DNA of 64,000 nt from Drosophila persimilis (taxonomy: Eukaryota > Arthropoda > Insecta > Diptera > Drosophilidae). Positions 11,812 through 24,599 of this stretch are shown piece after piece. Where the stretch lies: NCBI RefSeq assembly GCF_003286085.1, contig NW_020825308.1, positions 248,001-312,000 of the forward strand, given 5' to 3'. Position 1 is the first letter of the stretch; the number at the start of each line of letters is the position of its first letter. Both the position numbers and the translations under genes were made by a program. The notes under the pieces are model-generated. The model was not told where the DNA came from. It was given only the letters and a program-made list of their open reading frames with translations, and did not search any database.

Positions 11812-12160
11812 TTGGCAGCCAAAACTGCAGCATCGGTAAACAGTATACAAAGCAATTATGTACTATTAGCCACTGCTCAGGTACTCATAAAAGGCAATAA
11901 TGAACAAATTGGTAAATTTAGAGCTCTGCTTGATTCAGGTTCGCAAGTCAATGTGATTTCGGAAAGAGCATTGAACATCTTAAATCTGAAGGTGCACAAA
12001 TCGGAGCTTCAGAGCTTCAAACATCAAAGGCGAGAGTAAATGTTATGCTCAAATCACAGCATAATAGCTTCAATACACGATTAGAAGCAATTGTGTTACC
12101 ACACATAGTGGCAGATCAGACAGCGCAATCAATCGATACATCACTGGAAGAATAGACATA
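11812..12160 (+). pseudogene. BEL aspartic protease remnant
   Basis: The 75-residue frame holds ALLDSGSQVNVIS, an aspartic protease active-site motif (D-S-G) of the DUF1758 type found in BEL/Pao pol. The frame breaks at 12039 and protease-like coding seems to continue in another frame to about 12160. It would process Gag-Pol. Confidence 0.75.
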
Positions 12161-12163
12161 CTG

Positions 12164-13585
12164 TTGGGAGCAGAACATTACTTCGAAATCATGCAAGACA
12201 AGCAAGCATCATTTGGAAGAGGATTGCCCAGGCTACGGGAAACGAAACTAGGCTGGATAGTGGCTGGCAAGCTAAGACAGGAGTCAAAGAGCCAAAGCAC
12301 GTGTGCAGTTTTGACTGAGGAGGTCAAGGTGGATCAGCAAATCTCCAAGTTTTGGGAATTGGACTCATTCCCGAGCAACACACCATGCTTATCTCCTCTA
12401 GAGAAGCGATGTGAGCAATATTTTGTTCAAAATATTCAAATGGCATGTGACAAGAAATTCATTGTCAGACTCCCATTTTTGGAAGATGCTTCGTCCTTAG
12501 GGGAGAGCCGTGATTTGGCTACACGTCGACTTTTTTGCCTGGAAAAACGACTGTCACGAGATCCGGAAACCAAAGCAAGCTATGTGCAATTCATGAAAGA
12601 ATATGAGGCTCTTGGGCATATGAAGGAAATAGCATGATCACGCTATTTTATTCCACATCACTGTGTGATGAAACCTGACAGCTCTACAACAAAATTGAGA
12701 GTTGTCTTTGATGCTTCTGCTGTTACGTCATCCGGAAAATCACTCAACGATTTGATGCATAAAGGTCCGACTGTGCAAAGTTCGATATTTTCAATATTGC
12801 TTCGATTCCGTATGCACAAATATGTATTGACGGCAGACATCGAAAAAATGTATCGTCAGATCTGGGTCAATCCTGAGGACCAGTACTATCAAACAATTGT
12901 ATGGCGAAATGATCCATCAGAAGATCTGAGATATTAAAGACTCAAAACTGTAACATATGGAACTAAGGCAGCTCCATATTTAACCACAAAATGCCTACAA
13001 TATCTTGCTCAAAAGGGCAAGAGAGAATACCCGGCTGGAGCTGATGCACTAGAAAAGGATTTCTATGTGGATGATTGCTTAACAGGAGCAGATTCCATAC
13101 CAGAGGCCCTCCAGAAACAGAAGGAACTTAACCAACTCCTACAAAATTCTGGATTTAAGCTGAGAAAATGGTGCACAAACAACGTGCACATACTACAGAA
13201 CATTCCGAAGGAAGACATGATTCCAAATGTACAACTGGAGGATACCACGTATGAAGACTGCAGCGTGAAGACCCTGGGAATCACGTGGATGCCTAAATCG
13301 GACCATTTCTGCGGAAAAACGGAGATTGCCACCAAGGAAACAATATCCAGAAGAGATGTCGTATCCGAAATTTTTAGGATCTTCGATCCGCTTGGATTGT
13401 TTGCACCTGTTGTTATGAAAGCAAAAATCTTTATGCAGCATCTCACAAAGGAAGGTTTTGACTACAAAGAAGCGCTTCCAGTTCATCTCCAGGAGGAATG
13501 GAAAAGGTACAGGGAGGAGTTAAAATTATTAAACTCCATACAGGTACCACGTCATATATTCCAGGGACAAATTCCGATATCGTAA
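12164..13585 (+). pseudogene. BEL reverse transcriptase (three frames)
   Basis: Pieces at 12164-12637, 12665-12937 and 13067-13585 follow the BEL reverse transcriptase. The first carries the upstream region (ETKLGWIVAG). The second contains KLRVVFDASA and a LTADIEKMYRQIWV motif with the first catalytic Asp. The third starts inside the YVDD box (FYVDDCLTGADS) and continues to the connection region (GLFAPVVMKAKIFMQ). An early stop follows the EDLRY segment at 12937. The catalytic residues are kept, but the reading frame is broken at least twice. Confidence 0.85.
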
Positions 13586-13589
13586 AGAT

Positions 13590-14453
13590 ACATACCTTTG
13601 TTGACGCATCGGAGAAAGCATTTGGAGCTGCAGTATATATCCGAGCAATACATAAGGATAAACGGGCAACGATTCAATTGCTATGTGCCAAATCACATTT
13701 AGCGCCCATCAATGCAATAACATTACCCCGTTTGGAATTAAACGCGGCGGTGTTAGGTGCTCAATTGACAGCAAAAGTAAAGGAAAGTTATCAATGGAAG
13801 ATGCATCAACCTTCTTTTGGTCTGATTCAAGGATCGTATTGTCATGGATTAACTGCTCGTCATCCATCCGAGACAAATTCGTAGCTACAAGAATAGCTAC
13901 GATTCAAGAATTGACGATACAAAGACAGTGGAGGCATGTCTCATCAGAAAATAATGCAGCAGATGTACTCTCCAGAGGAATGACGGCGACGAAGTTCGCA
14001 AAACATAGCATGTGGTTTTATGGACCACTATTTTTACACGGCCCAACATCTACATGGCCACCACCATTTGTGGCTACAAAAGAGGATTTGATCAGTGCAA
14101 ATCCCCAAAAGATTGGTCAGTCATCAATTATAACTATCACTCAGGAGGATGACTTAATCTACAAAATAAAGCACAACAACTCATACAACAAGCTATTGAG
14201 AATACTAGCTTACATGATGCGTTTTCGAGGAAAGAAAACGCACACAAGCAAGACTGTCCAATTCAATGAGATTAAAGAAGCTCAGAAAATTGTCATACGT
14301 AACATACAACAGAATGACTTCAAAGAAGACATACGTCACTTAACAAAACATAAGGAAACACAAAAGGGAAGTTCGATTAACTCTCTAACACCATTCATGG
14401 ATCAGGAGGGAATCTTACGAGTAGGTGGTCGACTGGAAGCGGCAAATATTTGA
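13590..14453 (+). pseudogene. BEL RNase H and following linker
   Basis: The segment HTFVDASEKAFGAAVYI holds the first RNase H Asp, LPRLELNAAV the Glu, and FWSDSRIVLSWI (next frame) the second Asp. After a frame change near 13700-13760 the frame runs to 14453 and includes VSSENNAADVLSRG, the usual end of the domain. The enzyme would remove RNA from the RNA-DNA hybrid. Broken by one frameshift. Confidence 0.8.
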
Positions 14454-15679
14454 CGCCAAACACCCAATGCTCCTGCCCTACAACGATCCAATTGTGAAGT
14501 TTATCCTTGGTAAGATACACAAGGAAAACATGCATTGCGGCCCCCAGGCATTGCTGACAGCATCACGACAACAGTACTGGATACTCAAAGGAAAAAAACA
14601 TGGCCAGAAGTATTGTGCAGAACTGCGTGAAATGCACTAGAGCCAAGCCCAAACTACTAGAACAAATCATGGGAAATCTGCCACCTCTTCGAGTCACCCA
14701 AGCACGGCCATTCCTCAATTCTGGTGTTGACTACTGTGGACCATTCAAAATCCACTATAAAATTCGAGGAAAGAAGCCTAATACAGCGTACATAGCTATA
14801 TTTTGTTGTTTCGCGACTAAAGCAGTAAATCTAGAGCTTGTCAGTGATCTGACCACAGAAGCATTTTTAGCGGCACTTCGGCGGTTCATCTCTCGTCGAG
14901 GAAAATGTCAAGTGCTCCATTGCGACAATGCTACGAGCTTCGTAGGAGCCAGGAACAAACTTCAAGAGTTAGAAGAAGCCATATTCTCGGAAAAGGCAAA
15001 GGAACACATTGTACGAGAGTGCAACAACAAAGGGGTACAATTTAAATTTATACCTCCTCGCGCACCACACTTCGGCGGTTTATGGGAAGCTGCAGTAAAA
15101 TCTGCCAAACATCTCCTCTTAAAAAATGTGACGACGGCAAATTTAACCTATGAGGAGTTAGAAACGGTTATAGTCGAAATAGAGGCCATACTAAACTATC
15201 GACCATTAACACCAATATCTAACAACCCAAACGACGTACCAGCATTAACGCCAGGTCATTTCCTGATAGGACAGCCGTTAACCGCACAAGCTGACAGTGA
15301 GCCATCCCAGCAACCAAAGACGCTAGGAAATCGATGGTAAGCAGTTTCAAAATTGAAGCACTCATTTTGGACACAATGGTCCAATGAATACCTTCAGCAG
15401 TTGCAACAGCGTCAAAAGTGGAGGAAGTCTTCGGCTAACATTAAGGAAGGAACATTAGTAATACTAAAGGAAGACAATACACCAGTATTACAATGGGCAC
15501 TAGGAAGAATCATTCGATTGTTTCATGGCAAGGACAATTTTGTACGAGTGGTGGAAGTAAAAACGGCAAAGGGGATTTTCAAACGAGAGATCCAACATGT
15601 AGCTCCACTATATTACGAAGATAAACATCCGATGATCCATCAGAAAACGAAGAATCATCCGAGGACAGACAACCTATGA
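14425..15679 (+). pseudogene. BEL integrase (three frames)
   Basis: The N-terminal zinc-binding part (HKENMHCGPQALL... and NCVKCTRAK) spans two frames at 14425-14700. The core in 14600-15340 has the catalytic triad: the Asp of GVDYCGPFKI, the Asp of LHCDNATSFVGA and the Glu of GGLWEAAVKSAK. The frame stops after LGNRW at 15340, where related elements continue. The remaining C-terminus is at 15353-15679 (WRKSSANIKEGTLVILK). It would insert the cDNA; the 5-bp TATAG duplication fits this enzyme family. Confidence 0.85.
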
Positions 15680-15885
15680 AAAGGACACAGCCCAATAACT
15701 TCTCGTTAACCATGACAATGCTTGTAATGTTGTTGCTGGTACCGTTAGCAATGGCACAGTCAATCAACATAACCCAGTTTGGATCAAAACCGGGTATATA
15801 CTTTGAAAGAGTTGGAACCAGCCAACTGGCGACAACTGACTGAACCATCATTGTCTACTACAATTTAAACCCCTATTGGAAAGAC

Positions 15886-17432
15886 ATGAACACATTCACC
15901 ATGGGGACTACAAAAATTGGACATCTAATCACACAACTTCAACTAGTAGACGCATGCACCAGTATGTATCAGCACTTCAAACATATAGAAGAGGACCTGC
16001 AAGCTGAAAATACATTAATAGCAAGAACACGGAGGCAAAGGGCACCACTGGACATCATTGGAAACATCGCAAGCAGTCTATTTGGCGTATTAGACTCAAC
16101 ATATGCCCGTGAAATGTCGGAAACTATAGCAAAGGTTAAGGATAACGAGGATCACCTATTAACCTTGCTTAAAAATCAAATATCATTGATAGACTCTACA
16201 ATCAATGTGATAAAACGGGATGAAATATCAAATTCCAAACGATTAAGTCGAATTGAGGATTTTATCACCGAGTCAAAGGGAAGGGCTGATCATTTTAGCG
16301 CCTTTCAGTGGTACATTACATTGTCTACTCAGTTGACTCTATTATCTGCAAATCTTCAACGAATGCAAGCAGAAATCATCAATGTCTTGACAGATATCCG
16401 ACACAATACAATTAGCCCTATGCTAATATCACCCCGACCACTCAAGGAACAACTGGAACAGATACGGGATCATTTAAGGCCAGGACAATCACTTCCAGTA
16501 ACTCCCGACAATATGCTCATGGTGTACCAGATGATGAAAGCTGAAGGCACTATAATAGAGGATCATGCAATTATCAAGTTGACATTTCCATTAGTCTCAG
16601 CAAACGAACTGGAAATATACAAATTGACAGCGATTCCGGTGCCAAATAAAAATGGGATAAGCATGTTTGAAATAAAAACACCATATATGGCAATCAATAG
16701 TCACCGTGACGAATTCGTTGAACTATCAGAGACTGAATTTAAAAACTGTCATCAAAGAGCAAACAATGACTTTGTTTGCTATAATAAACAAACAATGTTC
16801 TCAGCCGAAACAAGCTGTGAATTACAAATGTTTCACAATAAAACGGACTCATCATGTCACCTAGTCAACACAAAAAAAATTTTTATGGTTGAGCATGCAT
16901 AAAAGAAATCGATGGATTTTTGCAACAAAGTCATCATTAAAGCTGTCAGCGGTATGTGCAGATGGCATTTCAGATATCAAGCTACAACACTCAGGAATAT
17001 TGATCGCCGAACCTGGATGCTTCATTCGGAATTCGCTAATGACTGTCACAAGTCAGAGCACATTGGAAACCTCTGTAGTTATCATACGCTCGGTTCGGAG
17101 ATAGTGACCTCAACGAAACATCAACTGAACGTTCTACAAATAAAGTTTCAAGGAACGATGAAAGGCTGAACTACAAGGAGATGTATTAAATGGAAACGAA
17201 TCTGCTGCCACCTAAAAGTTTCAAGTTACCCCACAATCTTGAAACCATTGATCATCATCATATTGCCATATATATTGCACTGCTTTTTATCATGATCATT
17301 GAAATGATTCATCTGGCTAAAAGGTGGTACACAACAAGACTCCCTTTTCAGCAGAGACAGACACTTAGCTCATCAGCTAGTGAAGAAAACGCACCAAAGC
17401 ATCCATTCACAATCAATATTGATGATGGTTGA
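15886..17432 (+). pseudogene. BEL env-like glycoprotein remnant
   Basis: The 338-codon frame carries a basic RTRRQR site followed by a hydrophobic stretch (IIGNIASSLFGVLD), the layout of a cleaved insect retroviral envelope with fusion peptide, then long helical segments. It ends at 16902. Later parts continue in shifted frames to 17169. A final piece at 17190-17432 has a single membrane-spanning stretch (IAIYIALLFIMIIEMIHLA) and a short tail. A hydrophobic signal-like segment sits before the frame (15710-15760). Such env genes occur in some BEL elements. It is clearly inactivated. Confidence 0.75.
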
Positions 17433-17459
17433 GCATACTATGTTCAACGGCCGGGAGGA

Positions 17460-18042
17460 TGTTCGATTTCAATTAAAATACAAAATCGTATGATTAGACC
17501 TAGACAAATAGCTAGCCATAAATAGCCTAAATAAATATTCAACGGACAGCTGTATGCATTTGTGTACATACACTGTTAAGATATTTACAGCACTATCATT
17601 AAACACATTCTGGATGACATGCATGTGGTCAAATCTCACACCATCTGCATGATAACCATTGTGACCGTCATAAATCTGACCCTTGGAATACTCCACTGTT
17701 GGATTTACTACAAATCTTGCTTAGTCCTAAATATATATAACATATTTCCCTAGCAATATTATACTCAGAACTAATTAAACATACCTAATATCCTAAGTAA
17801 AAAATTATGCTCATAGAACTTGTATATAAACCTCGCATTTTACCAAATAAAATCAGTACGAAAGAAACCTCTGACGTATTCACATCTCCGAAGCCCAAGT
17901 TGTTCAAGTACCGATTGCGGCGACCATTTGTTACTGGTACATGAACCGGTAGCATACAAATTTACATTTTCAGCATACGATTGTCATATTGACAATCAAG
18001 AATCAAGTGAATCTACATCAACAGATTCATTTGATTTGTTCA
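17460..18042 (+). repeat. BEL 3' LTR
   Basis: 583 bp, TG...CA, preceded by a purine-rich tract (GGGAGGA). Same sequence as the 5' LTR apart from scattered substitutions, a 5-bp difference near 17998 and a shorter AT-rich segment near 17523. Confidence 0.9.
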
Positions 18043-18047
18043 TATAG

Positions 18048-19229
18048 TATGTGTATATGCAGCTGTTTGAATGAACCGTTATGGTTAGGGAGTGGAAGGG
18101 GGACCAGCGAATGCAAGTGTGAAAGTGATATAAATGCCTATAGAAAGAATGAGAATTGTCTATAAAAAAAACCGCAAAATCTAAACACCAGGGGCTCTCT
18201 TACTCTTTCCGCAAGCCAAAAAGAGGGAGAGAGCATCACCCAGGCCCAGGCAATTGGTAAACAATTTGTTAACCGTTACAGTAAGGGAGGGGGACACGAA
18301 AATGTTTTCACTCCAAATATGCGTATGGAAGAAATGAGAAAAAAGCCGCTCCATTTTTTTGCGCTATTTGAGTTATTCTCTCAGTTCTCTGTCCTACACA
18401 GACAAGTATTCTCTCAATAGAGCAAATGCCCATACATACAAAAGCTGAAAATGTCCAATGTCTTTCAGCGATTATCATACGGCACCTTATTGCTGAATTC
18501 ACCTTCTATGTCTATTTGGAAAACATGAATTGAATTGTCCGTTTGTTCCGCATGCTTCTCTGCCCCACTTAGAAAAGAGTTCTCTCAACTGTCTGTTCAC
18601 ATCCTTACACATTTACATATGGATGCAAGTTTCTTTATTAACAAGATGACGTCATCACCACACTTGCTGTCTTTCGGCGATTATCATACGCCACCTTATT
18701 CGTGCATTCACCATGTAAGAAAGCTTGAGTGACTCACTAGTAAAAAGACCGCGAAATCTCAATGGGCCGTGTTTCGGTGGGACCAGTTGATATCGAGCCA
18801 GGCAGAGCGATAGAGACTTTTTACCGATTACCGATTTCGAATTAAACCCATTTAAACTAGTTTAGCTTTTAACTTATTAAATAAAAGTAGTGCTTGCTTA
18901 TTAAGGTATAGGGCCTTAGTTTTTCTGCGTCGATCGTTAGTTAGAAACTAATAACAGTTGCTTACTTTCGTCGTTGCTTCGCGCGCTTTTCGGTGCCTCT
19001 ACTGGCGTCACTGGAGGATGAGGCCGGACGTCGCTGGCTGGATAGCGGCTGAGGACGGACGTCGCTGCTGCGCTCGCCAGGGGACGTCGCTGCCATCGAT
19101 TGCTGACGCTTTGGGAAGTTAAAAGTTAATTTACATTAATTATATATTATATACATATATATAATTATAGTTTTATAATATATATATATAAATATATATT
19201 ATATTATATTTCATTATTAGTTATATTAT
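18048..19229. other. Non-coding region with an imperfect duplication
   Basis: No gene is seen. Two related stretches share GCGATTATCATACG followed by CACCTTATT (near 18469 and 18678), each with nearby AGAGTTCTCTCA-like or TTCTCTCAGTTCTCTGTCC text, so a segment of about 200 bp has been imperfectly duplicated. The part at 18840-19120 has an AATAAA and a GC-rich CGTCGCTG repeat and might be a piece of an LTR, but nothing proves this. 19121-19229 is AT-rich. Confidence 0.45.
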
Positions 19230-20197
19230 TATACCCGATACTCAAAATGAGTATTGGGGTATATTAGATTTGTGGTGAAAGTGGATGTGTGTAACGTCCA
19301 GAAGGAATCGTTTCCGACCCCATAAAGTATATATATTCTTGATCAGCATCAATAGCCGAGTCGATTGAGCCATGTCTGTCTGTCCGTCCGTCCGTCTGTC
19401 CGTCTGTCCGTCCCCTTCAGCGCCTAATGCTCAAAGACTATAAGAGCTAGAGCAACGATGTTTTGGATCCAGACTTCTGTGATATGTCACTGCTCCAAAA
19501 ATATTTCAAAACTTTGCCCCGCCCACTTCCGCCCCCACAAAGGGCGAAAATCTGTGGCATCCACAATTTTAAAGATACGAGAAAACCAAAAACGCAGAAT
19601 CGTAGAGAATGACCATATCTTTTAGACTGCGGAATCTGAATTGGATCGTATTATTATTATAGTCAGCATCAAGAAAACAATTTCATTTTTTCTCGCCCTG
19701 TCTCTCTCTAACACACACGTAGCATAGGCGGCTTTGCTTAGAGTAAAACATTAGCGCCTAGATCTCAGAGACCATAAAAGCTAGAGCAACCAAATTTGGT
19801 ATCCACACTCCTAATATATCGGACCGAGACGAGTTTGTTTCAAAATTTCGTCCCACCCCCTTCCGCCCACACAAAGGACGAAAATCTGTTGCTTCCACAA
19901 TATTGCAGATTTGAGAAAACGAAAAACGCAGAATCATAGATAATGACCATATCTATCAGATTGCTGAATCTGGATCAGATCAGATCATTTTTATAGCCAA
20001 AAGGAACAAATCAATTTGCAGTGGCTACGCAGCGCCCGACGTCACGCTCAGACTGATTTTCTGTCTCTCTCGCACGCACTCTTTGTCGTGTCGTTAAATA
20101 TTAGCGGCGTCTGCCGGAGGAGAGCCATACTGACTTAGTATCGGGTATAACTGTAGAGTTGCGGTGTCCGCAGCAACTCACAACGTTCCCCCTCGTT
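19230..20197 (+). mobile_element. HINE/mini-me (DINE-1-like) copy B
   Basis: It starts with the hairpin TATACCCGATACTC...GAGTATTGGGGTATA. It has the ATATATATTC core, (GTCY)n at about 19376-19412 and degenerate internal repeats. Near its end comes the inverted counterpart AGTATCGGGTATA (20136-20148), then a short hairpin (GAGTTGC, loop, GCAACTC) and the terminus CCCCCTCGTT. A short hairpin near the 3' end and subterminal inverted repeats without target duplication are Helentron traits. Confidence 0.85.
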
Positions 20198-20246
20198 ATT
20201 ATTATTATATGTATATATTATATATTTACTATATAGTTTTTCTTAT

Positions 20247-21358
20247 TATACCCGATACTCAAAATGAGTATTGGGGTATATTAGATTTGTGGTAAAAGTG
20301 GATGTGTGTAACGTCCAGAAGGAATCGTTTCCGACCCCATAAAGTATATATATTCTTGATCAGCATCAATAGCCGAGTCGATTGAGCCATGTCTGTCTGT
20401 CCGTCTGTCCGTCCGTCCGTCTGTCCGTCTGTCCGTCCCCTTCAGCGCCTAATGCTCAAAGACTATAAGAGCTAGAGCAACGATGTTTTGGATCCAGACT
20501 TCTGTGATATGTCACTGCTCCAAAAATATTTCAAAACTTTGCCCCGCCCACTTCCGCCCCCACAAAGGGCGAAAATCTGTGGCATCCACAATTTTGACGA
20601 TACGAGAAAACTAAAAACGCAGAATCGTAGAAGATGACTATATCTTCTAGAGTGCAAAATCTGAACCAGATCGTATAATTATTACAGCCAGAATCACGAA
20701 AACAATTTCACTCTTTCTCGCTCTGTCTCACTCTAACACACAGGTTTCATGGTCGGTTTTGCCAATTGCAAAATATGAGTTCAAGGATCTCAGAACCTAT
20801 AAAAGCCAGAGCAACCAAATTTGGTATCCACACTCCTGTGATATCGGACCTTGACCGTTTCCTGTCCAAATTTCGCCACACCCCCTTCCGCCCCCGCAAA
20901 GGACGAAAATCTGAGGCAACCACAAATCTCAGAGACTATTAAGGCTAGAGTAACCAAATTTGGTACACACACTCCTTTAAGATGTCACTATAAAACGTAT
21001 ATCTCAGAATTTCGCCCCACCCCCATCCGCCCCCACAAAGGACGAAAATCTGTTGCATCCACAATATTGCAGATTTGAGAAAACTAAAAACGCAGAATCA
21101 TAGATAATGACCATATCTATCAGATTGCTGAATCTGGATCAGATCAGATAATTGTAGCCAAAAGGAACAAATCAATTTGCATTGGCTACGCAGCGCCCGA
21201 CGTCAAGCTCAGACTGATTTTCTGTCTCTCTCGCACGCACTCTTTGTCGTGTCGTTAAATATTAGCGGCGTCTGCCGGAGGAGAGCCATACTGACTTAGT
21301 ATCGGGTATAACCGTAGAGTTGCGGTGTCCGCAGCAACTCACAACGTTCCCCCTCGTT
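20247..21358 (+). mobile_element. HINE/mini-me (DINE-1-like) copy C
   Basis: Same structure and orientation as copy B, separated from it by 49 bp of AT-rich DNA. (GTCY)n is at about 20391-20438. The 3' hairpin and CCCCCTCGTT end lie at 21314-21358, only 35 bp before the first ATG of the Helitron coding region. Confidence 0.85.
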
Positions 21359-21393
21359 TTTGTTATTTAATTATATTTTACATACATTTTATC

Positions 21394-22880
21394 ATGCCTC
21401 ATAGGCTATCTGCTTTTCAGCAGTCTCAGAGACGCAAATTGAGAAACAGATCAAATAGAGATAGAAATTTAGGAAATTTAGAAAATGTCGAGTTGATTGA
21501 AAATAGGGAACTTGTAATAGATGCAGACCCTGAGTTCGTTGAACCAGTTAGAAACCAAGAGCTAGATGCGGAGGGAGAAAATCAGGTGACTGCTTGGCAA
21601 GTTCCAGGAGTAGGTCAGGAAGAGCAGGCAGCCGTCGCTGGCGAGCAGGTAGATAATACTGTAGGCAATAGTGATGGCATAAATGCACAGAATAAACGAC
21701 AAGTGTCCGTGCGTCAATCCGTACGTTTACGGAACCAACATGTAGCGAATATAGAAGAAAGAGTAGAATTGAGAACACGACAGGGGCAAGTGGCCAACAC
21801 AGAGCGTCGGTTCAAACGGAGACGGAGCCAAAGGTTAGGGCTACAGAGCAGGCACAAAATACCGCCGAACATGTACTGAGACGAACAGACTCTCGCATTA
21901 GACATGAGGAGCAAGTGGCCGATACTGTGCGTCGGTCCAGACATAGACAGGACTCGGAATATAGGGCACGAGAGCAAGAACAGAATACAGGAGAACATAT
22001 AGTTAGGCGAACAGACGCACAGGTTAGACATGAGGAGCAAGTGGCCGATACTGTGCGTCGGTCCAGACGAAGACAGGACTCGGAATATAGGGCACGAGAG
22101 CAAGAACAGAACACTGCAGAACATATAGTTAGGCGAACAGACGCACAGATTAGACATGAGGAGCACGTGGCCGATACTGTGCGTCGGTCCAGACGTAGAC
22201 AGGACTTGGACTATAGGACAAGAGAGCAAGAACGGAATACAGAGAGGCGACAACGCATACGTTTAAATAATGAAAGGATACGCATGTTAGAAAAAGAGCA
22301 GGATAGACTTCGCAGGGTCCAAGAAAGGAGCTTAGTAGATCGTAGGCGTATCTCGCGAGTGCGAGACATGCTGGCACGCCAAGCTGCTCGTGCCGCAGCA
22401 CGACAGGTAGAAATTGACGCTGCCAGAACTGCTAGTCAGAGAGTTAGCCAATATAGGAGCGATAGCAGCAATAGAGTTGAGCAAAATTTAAGAAACTCCT
22501 CCCGAATGCAGCAGGAACGAGCAAATATCTCCCAGGAAGATAGTGCTCAGATAGAACCCAGAATCAGGCTTAGTGGCCTAGAAGCTCTGAAAGTAGTTTA
22601 TAACAGGAATGTAAAGCTGGGTCCTGATCAGGTTTGCCTTTCTTGCAAAGGCCTGTGGTTCCCCAAACAAATTTGTAAGATTCCTCGCGTCCTTTTAGAA
22701 AGTGATTGCGAGTTTAGTAGTGAAATTTTCGCTCTTGAAAGCCTTTTAGAATTCCCTTCTGATTGCCCAACATTAAAATTCTGCAGAACATGTCATAGCA
22801 ACATTAAGAAGCGTATAAAGCCTAAGCTTTTCTTCAATGCATTAGATTTCCCCATGCTGCCCGACTGCTTAAAGGGGTAA
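21394..22880 (+). pseudogene. Helitron N-terminal Arg-rich repeat region
   Basis: The likely start is the ATG at 21394 (MPHRLSAFQQSQRRKLRN); an upstream in-frame ATG at 21325 lies inside HINE copy C. The frame ends at 21879 and coding resumes in another frame at 21915. The second frame has three nearly identical 42-residue repeats (126-bp period, starting at about 21901, 22027 and 22153; core ADTVRRSRRRQDSEY) and a diverged earlier one. Then follow more Arg-rich coiled text and a Cys-containing segment (VCLSCKGLWFP and FCRTCHSNIKKR) that looks like a zinc-binding module before Rep. A frameshift at about 21880 breaks it. Confidence 0.7.
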
Positions 22881-22916
22881 TTCAGCTCCACCTAAAACGC
22901 AGAAAAGAGTATCTTC

Positions 22917-24591
22917 ATGTTTTCACGGCTGAAACCATTAGACCTTCCAAAAATTTTTGAAGCACTTCGTTATTTAGTTACCACAGATTTGTATAAAAAG
23001 CATAATGTTGTAGTTAACGAGCAATGGATCTCTGGTTTCACATCCGATATTGTTCCTTTCGTAGCATCTCAAGCAGACGCAGCCTTTTTAGAAAGTATGC
23101 AGAATAGAGATAGGAATGTAGATACGGAGCCGGCCTATCCCGACGAGGAAGTAGAAGCTGAAGAGCTCAACCCTGGAGGTCAGGAAACTCTGCTTGAAAA
23201 CAACATACCATTTGATATTGGATTATCAAAATCGCACCAGGTCAAGGCCAACGACCTCTCGACATGATTCTATACATTGACTCGGAAGAGTTATCCTTTC
23301 CCACTATTTATGCAGGCGTCAAAAGACAATCTTCGCAAAGTTTTACAACCATTGTTAGATCAGAGCTTCGAAATGTAGATAGGAGAGGTTGTAGAAATGA
23401 CAAACTATTCTTCAATTATCAGAAGTTAGAACTCATTAAGATTCGAAATAATATTTCAATCTGCTTACGTAAGCGGAGCACTTCCAGTGCAGTAACGGCA
23501 GCTAACGCTCTCAATGAGAATTTCATAGAGGGGCTTATCAACCACGATGAGGGATATAGGGCTCTTCGCGATATTCGATCGTCTCCGGCTCACTGGGAGG
23601 ATGAAAAGAAGAAGGTTATGGCCATGATTCGTCAGTTCGTCGGCGGTGGCCAGAGTTGCTTGTTTTGCTCAAAAAAAACGTAGATATGGAGATCATTAGC
23701 GAAGAAGAAGCAATGAATCTACCCTACACCGAAAAGGAGCGTCTTATCAGGGCAGATCCAGTTACTTGTGCTAGGTATTTCGATTATAGGTATCGCGAGA
23801 TTTTAAAAGTTATGAGGAATCGGGAGAGCATTTTCGGGGAAAACTTCGTCATCAAATATTATTGGCGTGTTGAATTCCAACAAAGAGGTTCCCCCCATAT
23901 TCACGGCATGTTTTGGCTGAAAGATGCCCCAGCAGTGGACTTAACCAGTACAGAGTCAATTTCAACAGTTATAGCCTTCATTAACAAACATATTACAGTA
24001 GATGTCACAGACTCTGAATTAGCTCCGTATGTTGAATACCAAAAGCATCGGCATAAGGACATGTCATGTCTTAAAAAAGCCAATAATATTCCATACCCTC
24101 CAATGCCCCAAACGGAGATATTGAGTCCACTGCCGGAGGAAACTCCAAACCTTGATTTTCAGGAAGGAAATTTTAAGAAAATTCAAGACCTACTAAATTC
24201 TGATCAATCCTCTGATATGATTAATCACTTGAGCATATTTGAGAACTTTCTTTCGCACGAACAAGTGAGCCTCAATTACGAGGACTACAAATATGCAATT
24301 TCTTCTGGCTTAAAGAAACTACACATTTTTCTAAAAAGGTCATTAGCTGAGATTTCCGTTAATGCTTATAATAAACACATCCTTTCAATGCAAAGGGCCA
24401 ATATGGATATCCAATACATTTTGGACCCTTATGCATGCTGTATTTATATAATAAATTATATAAATAAAACCCAAAGAGGTATTTCAAAGCTTATGCGCGA
24501 GGCGGCAAAAGAAGTTCAAGGGGGCAATTACACGATAAGACAAAAGCTGGCACTGAGATATCTGCTCAGGAAGCCGTATATTGTTGTCTAG
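22917..24591 (+). pseudogene. Helitron Rep (HUH endonuclease), frameshifted
   Basis: Three frames join here. 22917-23267 (MFSRLKPLDLPKIFEALRYL) and 23264-23683 match the Helitron-like N-terminal domain. 23656-24591 holds the catalytic part: FQQRGSPHIHGMFWL has the metal-binding His-x-His, and the segment YACCIYIINYINKTQRG carries the tyrosines that attack DNA in rolling-circle transposition. Both catalytic motifs look intact, but the frame changes at 22880-22917, 23264 and about 23670, and a stop at 24591 separates the rest. Confidence 0.8.
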
Positions 24592-24599
24592 GCATTCCG

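Larger units (their letters stand above)
9386..18047 (+). mobile_element. BEL/Pao LTR retrotransposon, full length, decayed
   Basis: Two LTRs (9391-10051 and 17460-18042) flank gag, protease, reverse transcriptase, RNase H, integrase and env in that order, which is the BEL/Pao order with integrase last in pol. The element is bounded by a 5-bp direct repeat, TATAG, at 9386-9390 and 18043-18047, so this is one intact insertion. LTRs start with TG and end with CA. The body has many stops and frame changes, and the LTRs differ by point changes and one indel of about 80 bp, so it is not recent. Confidence 0.93.

Noticed and set aside
22150-22401. Minus-strand frames over the Helitron repeat region
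   Set aside because: They are shadows of the Arg-rich plus-strand repeats and repeat with the same period.
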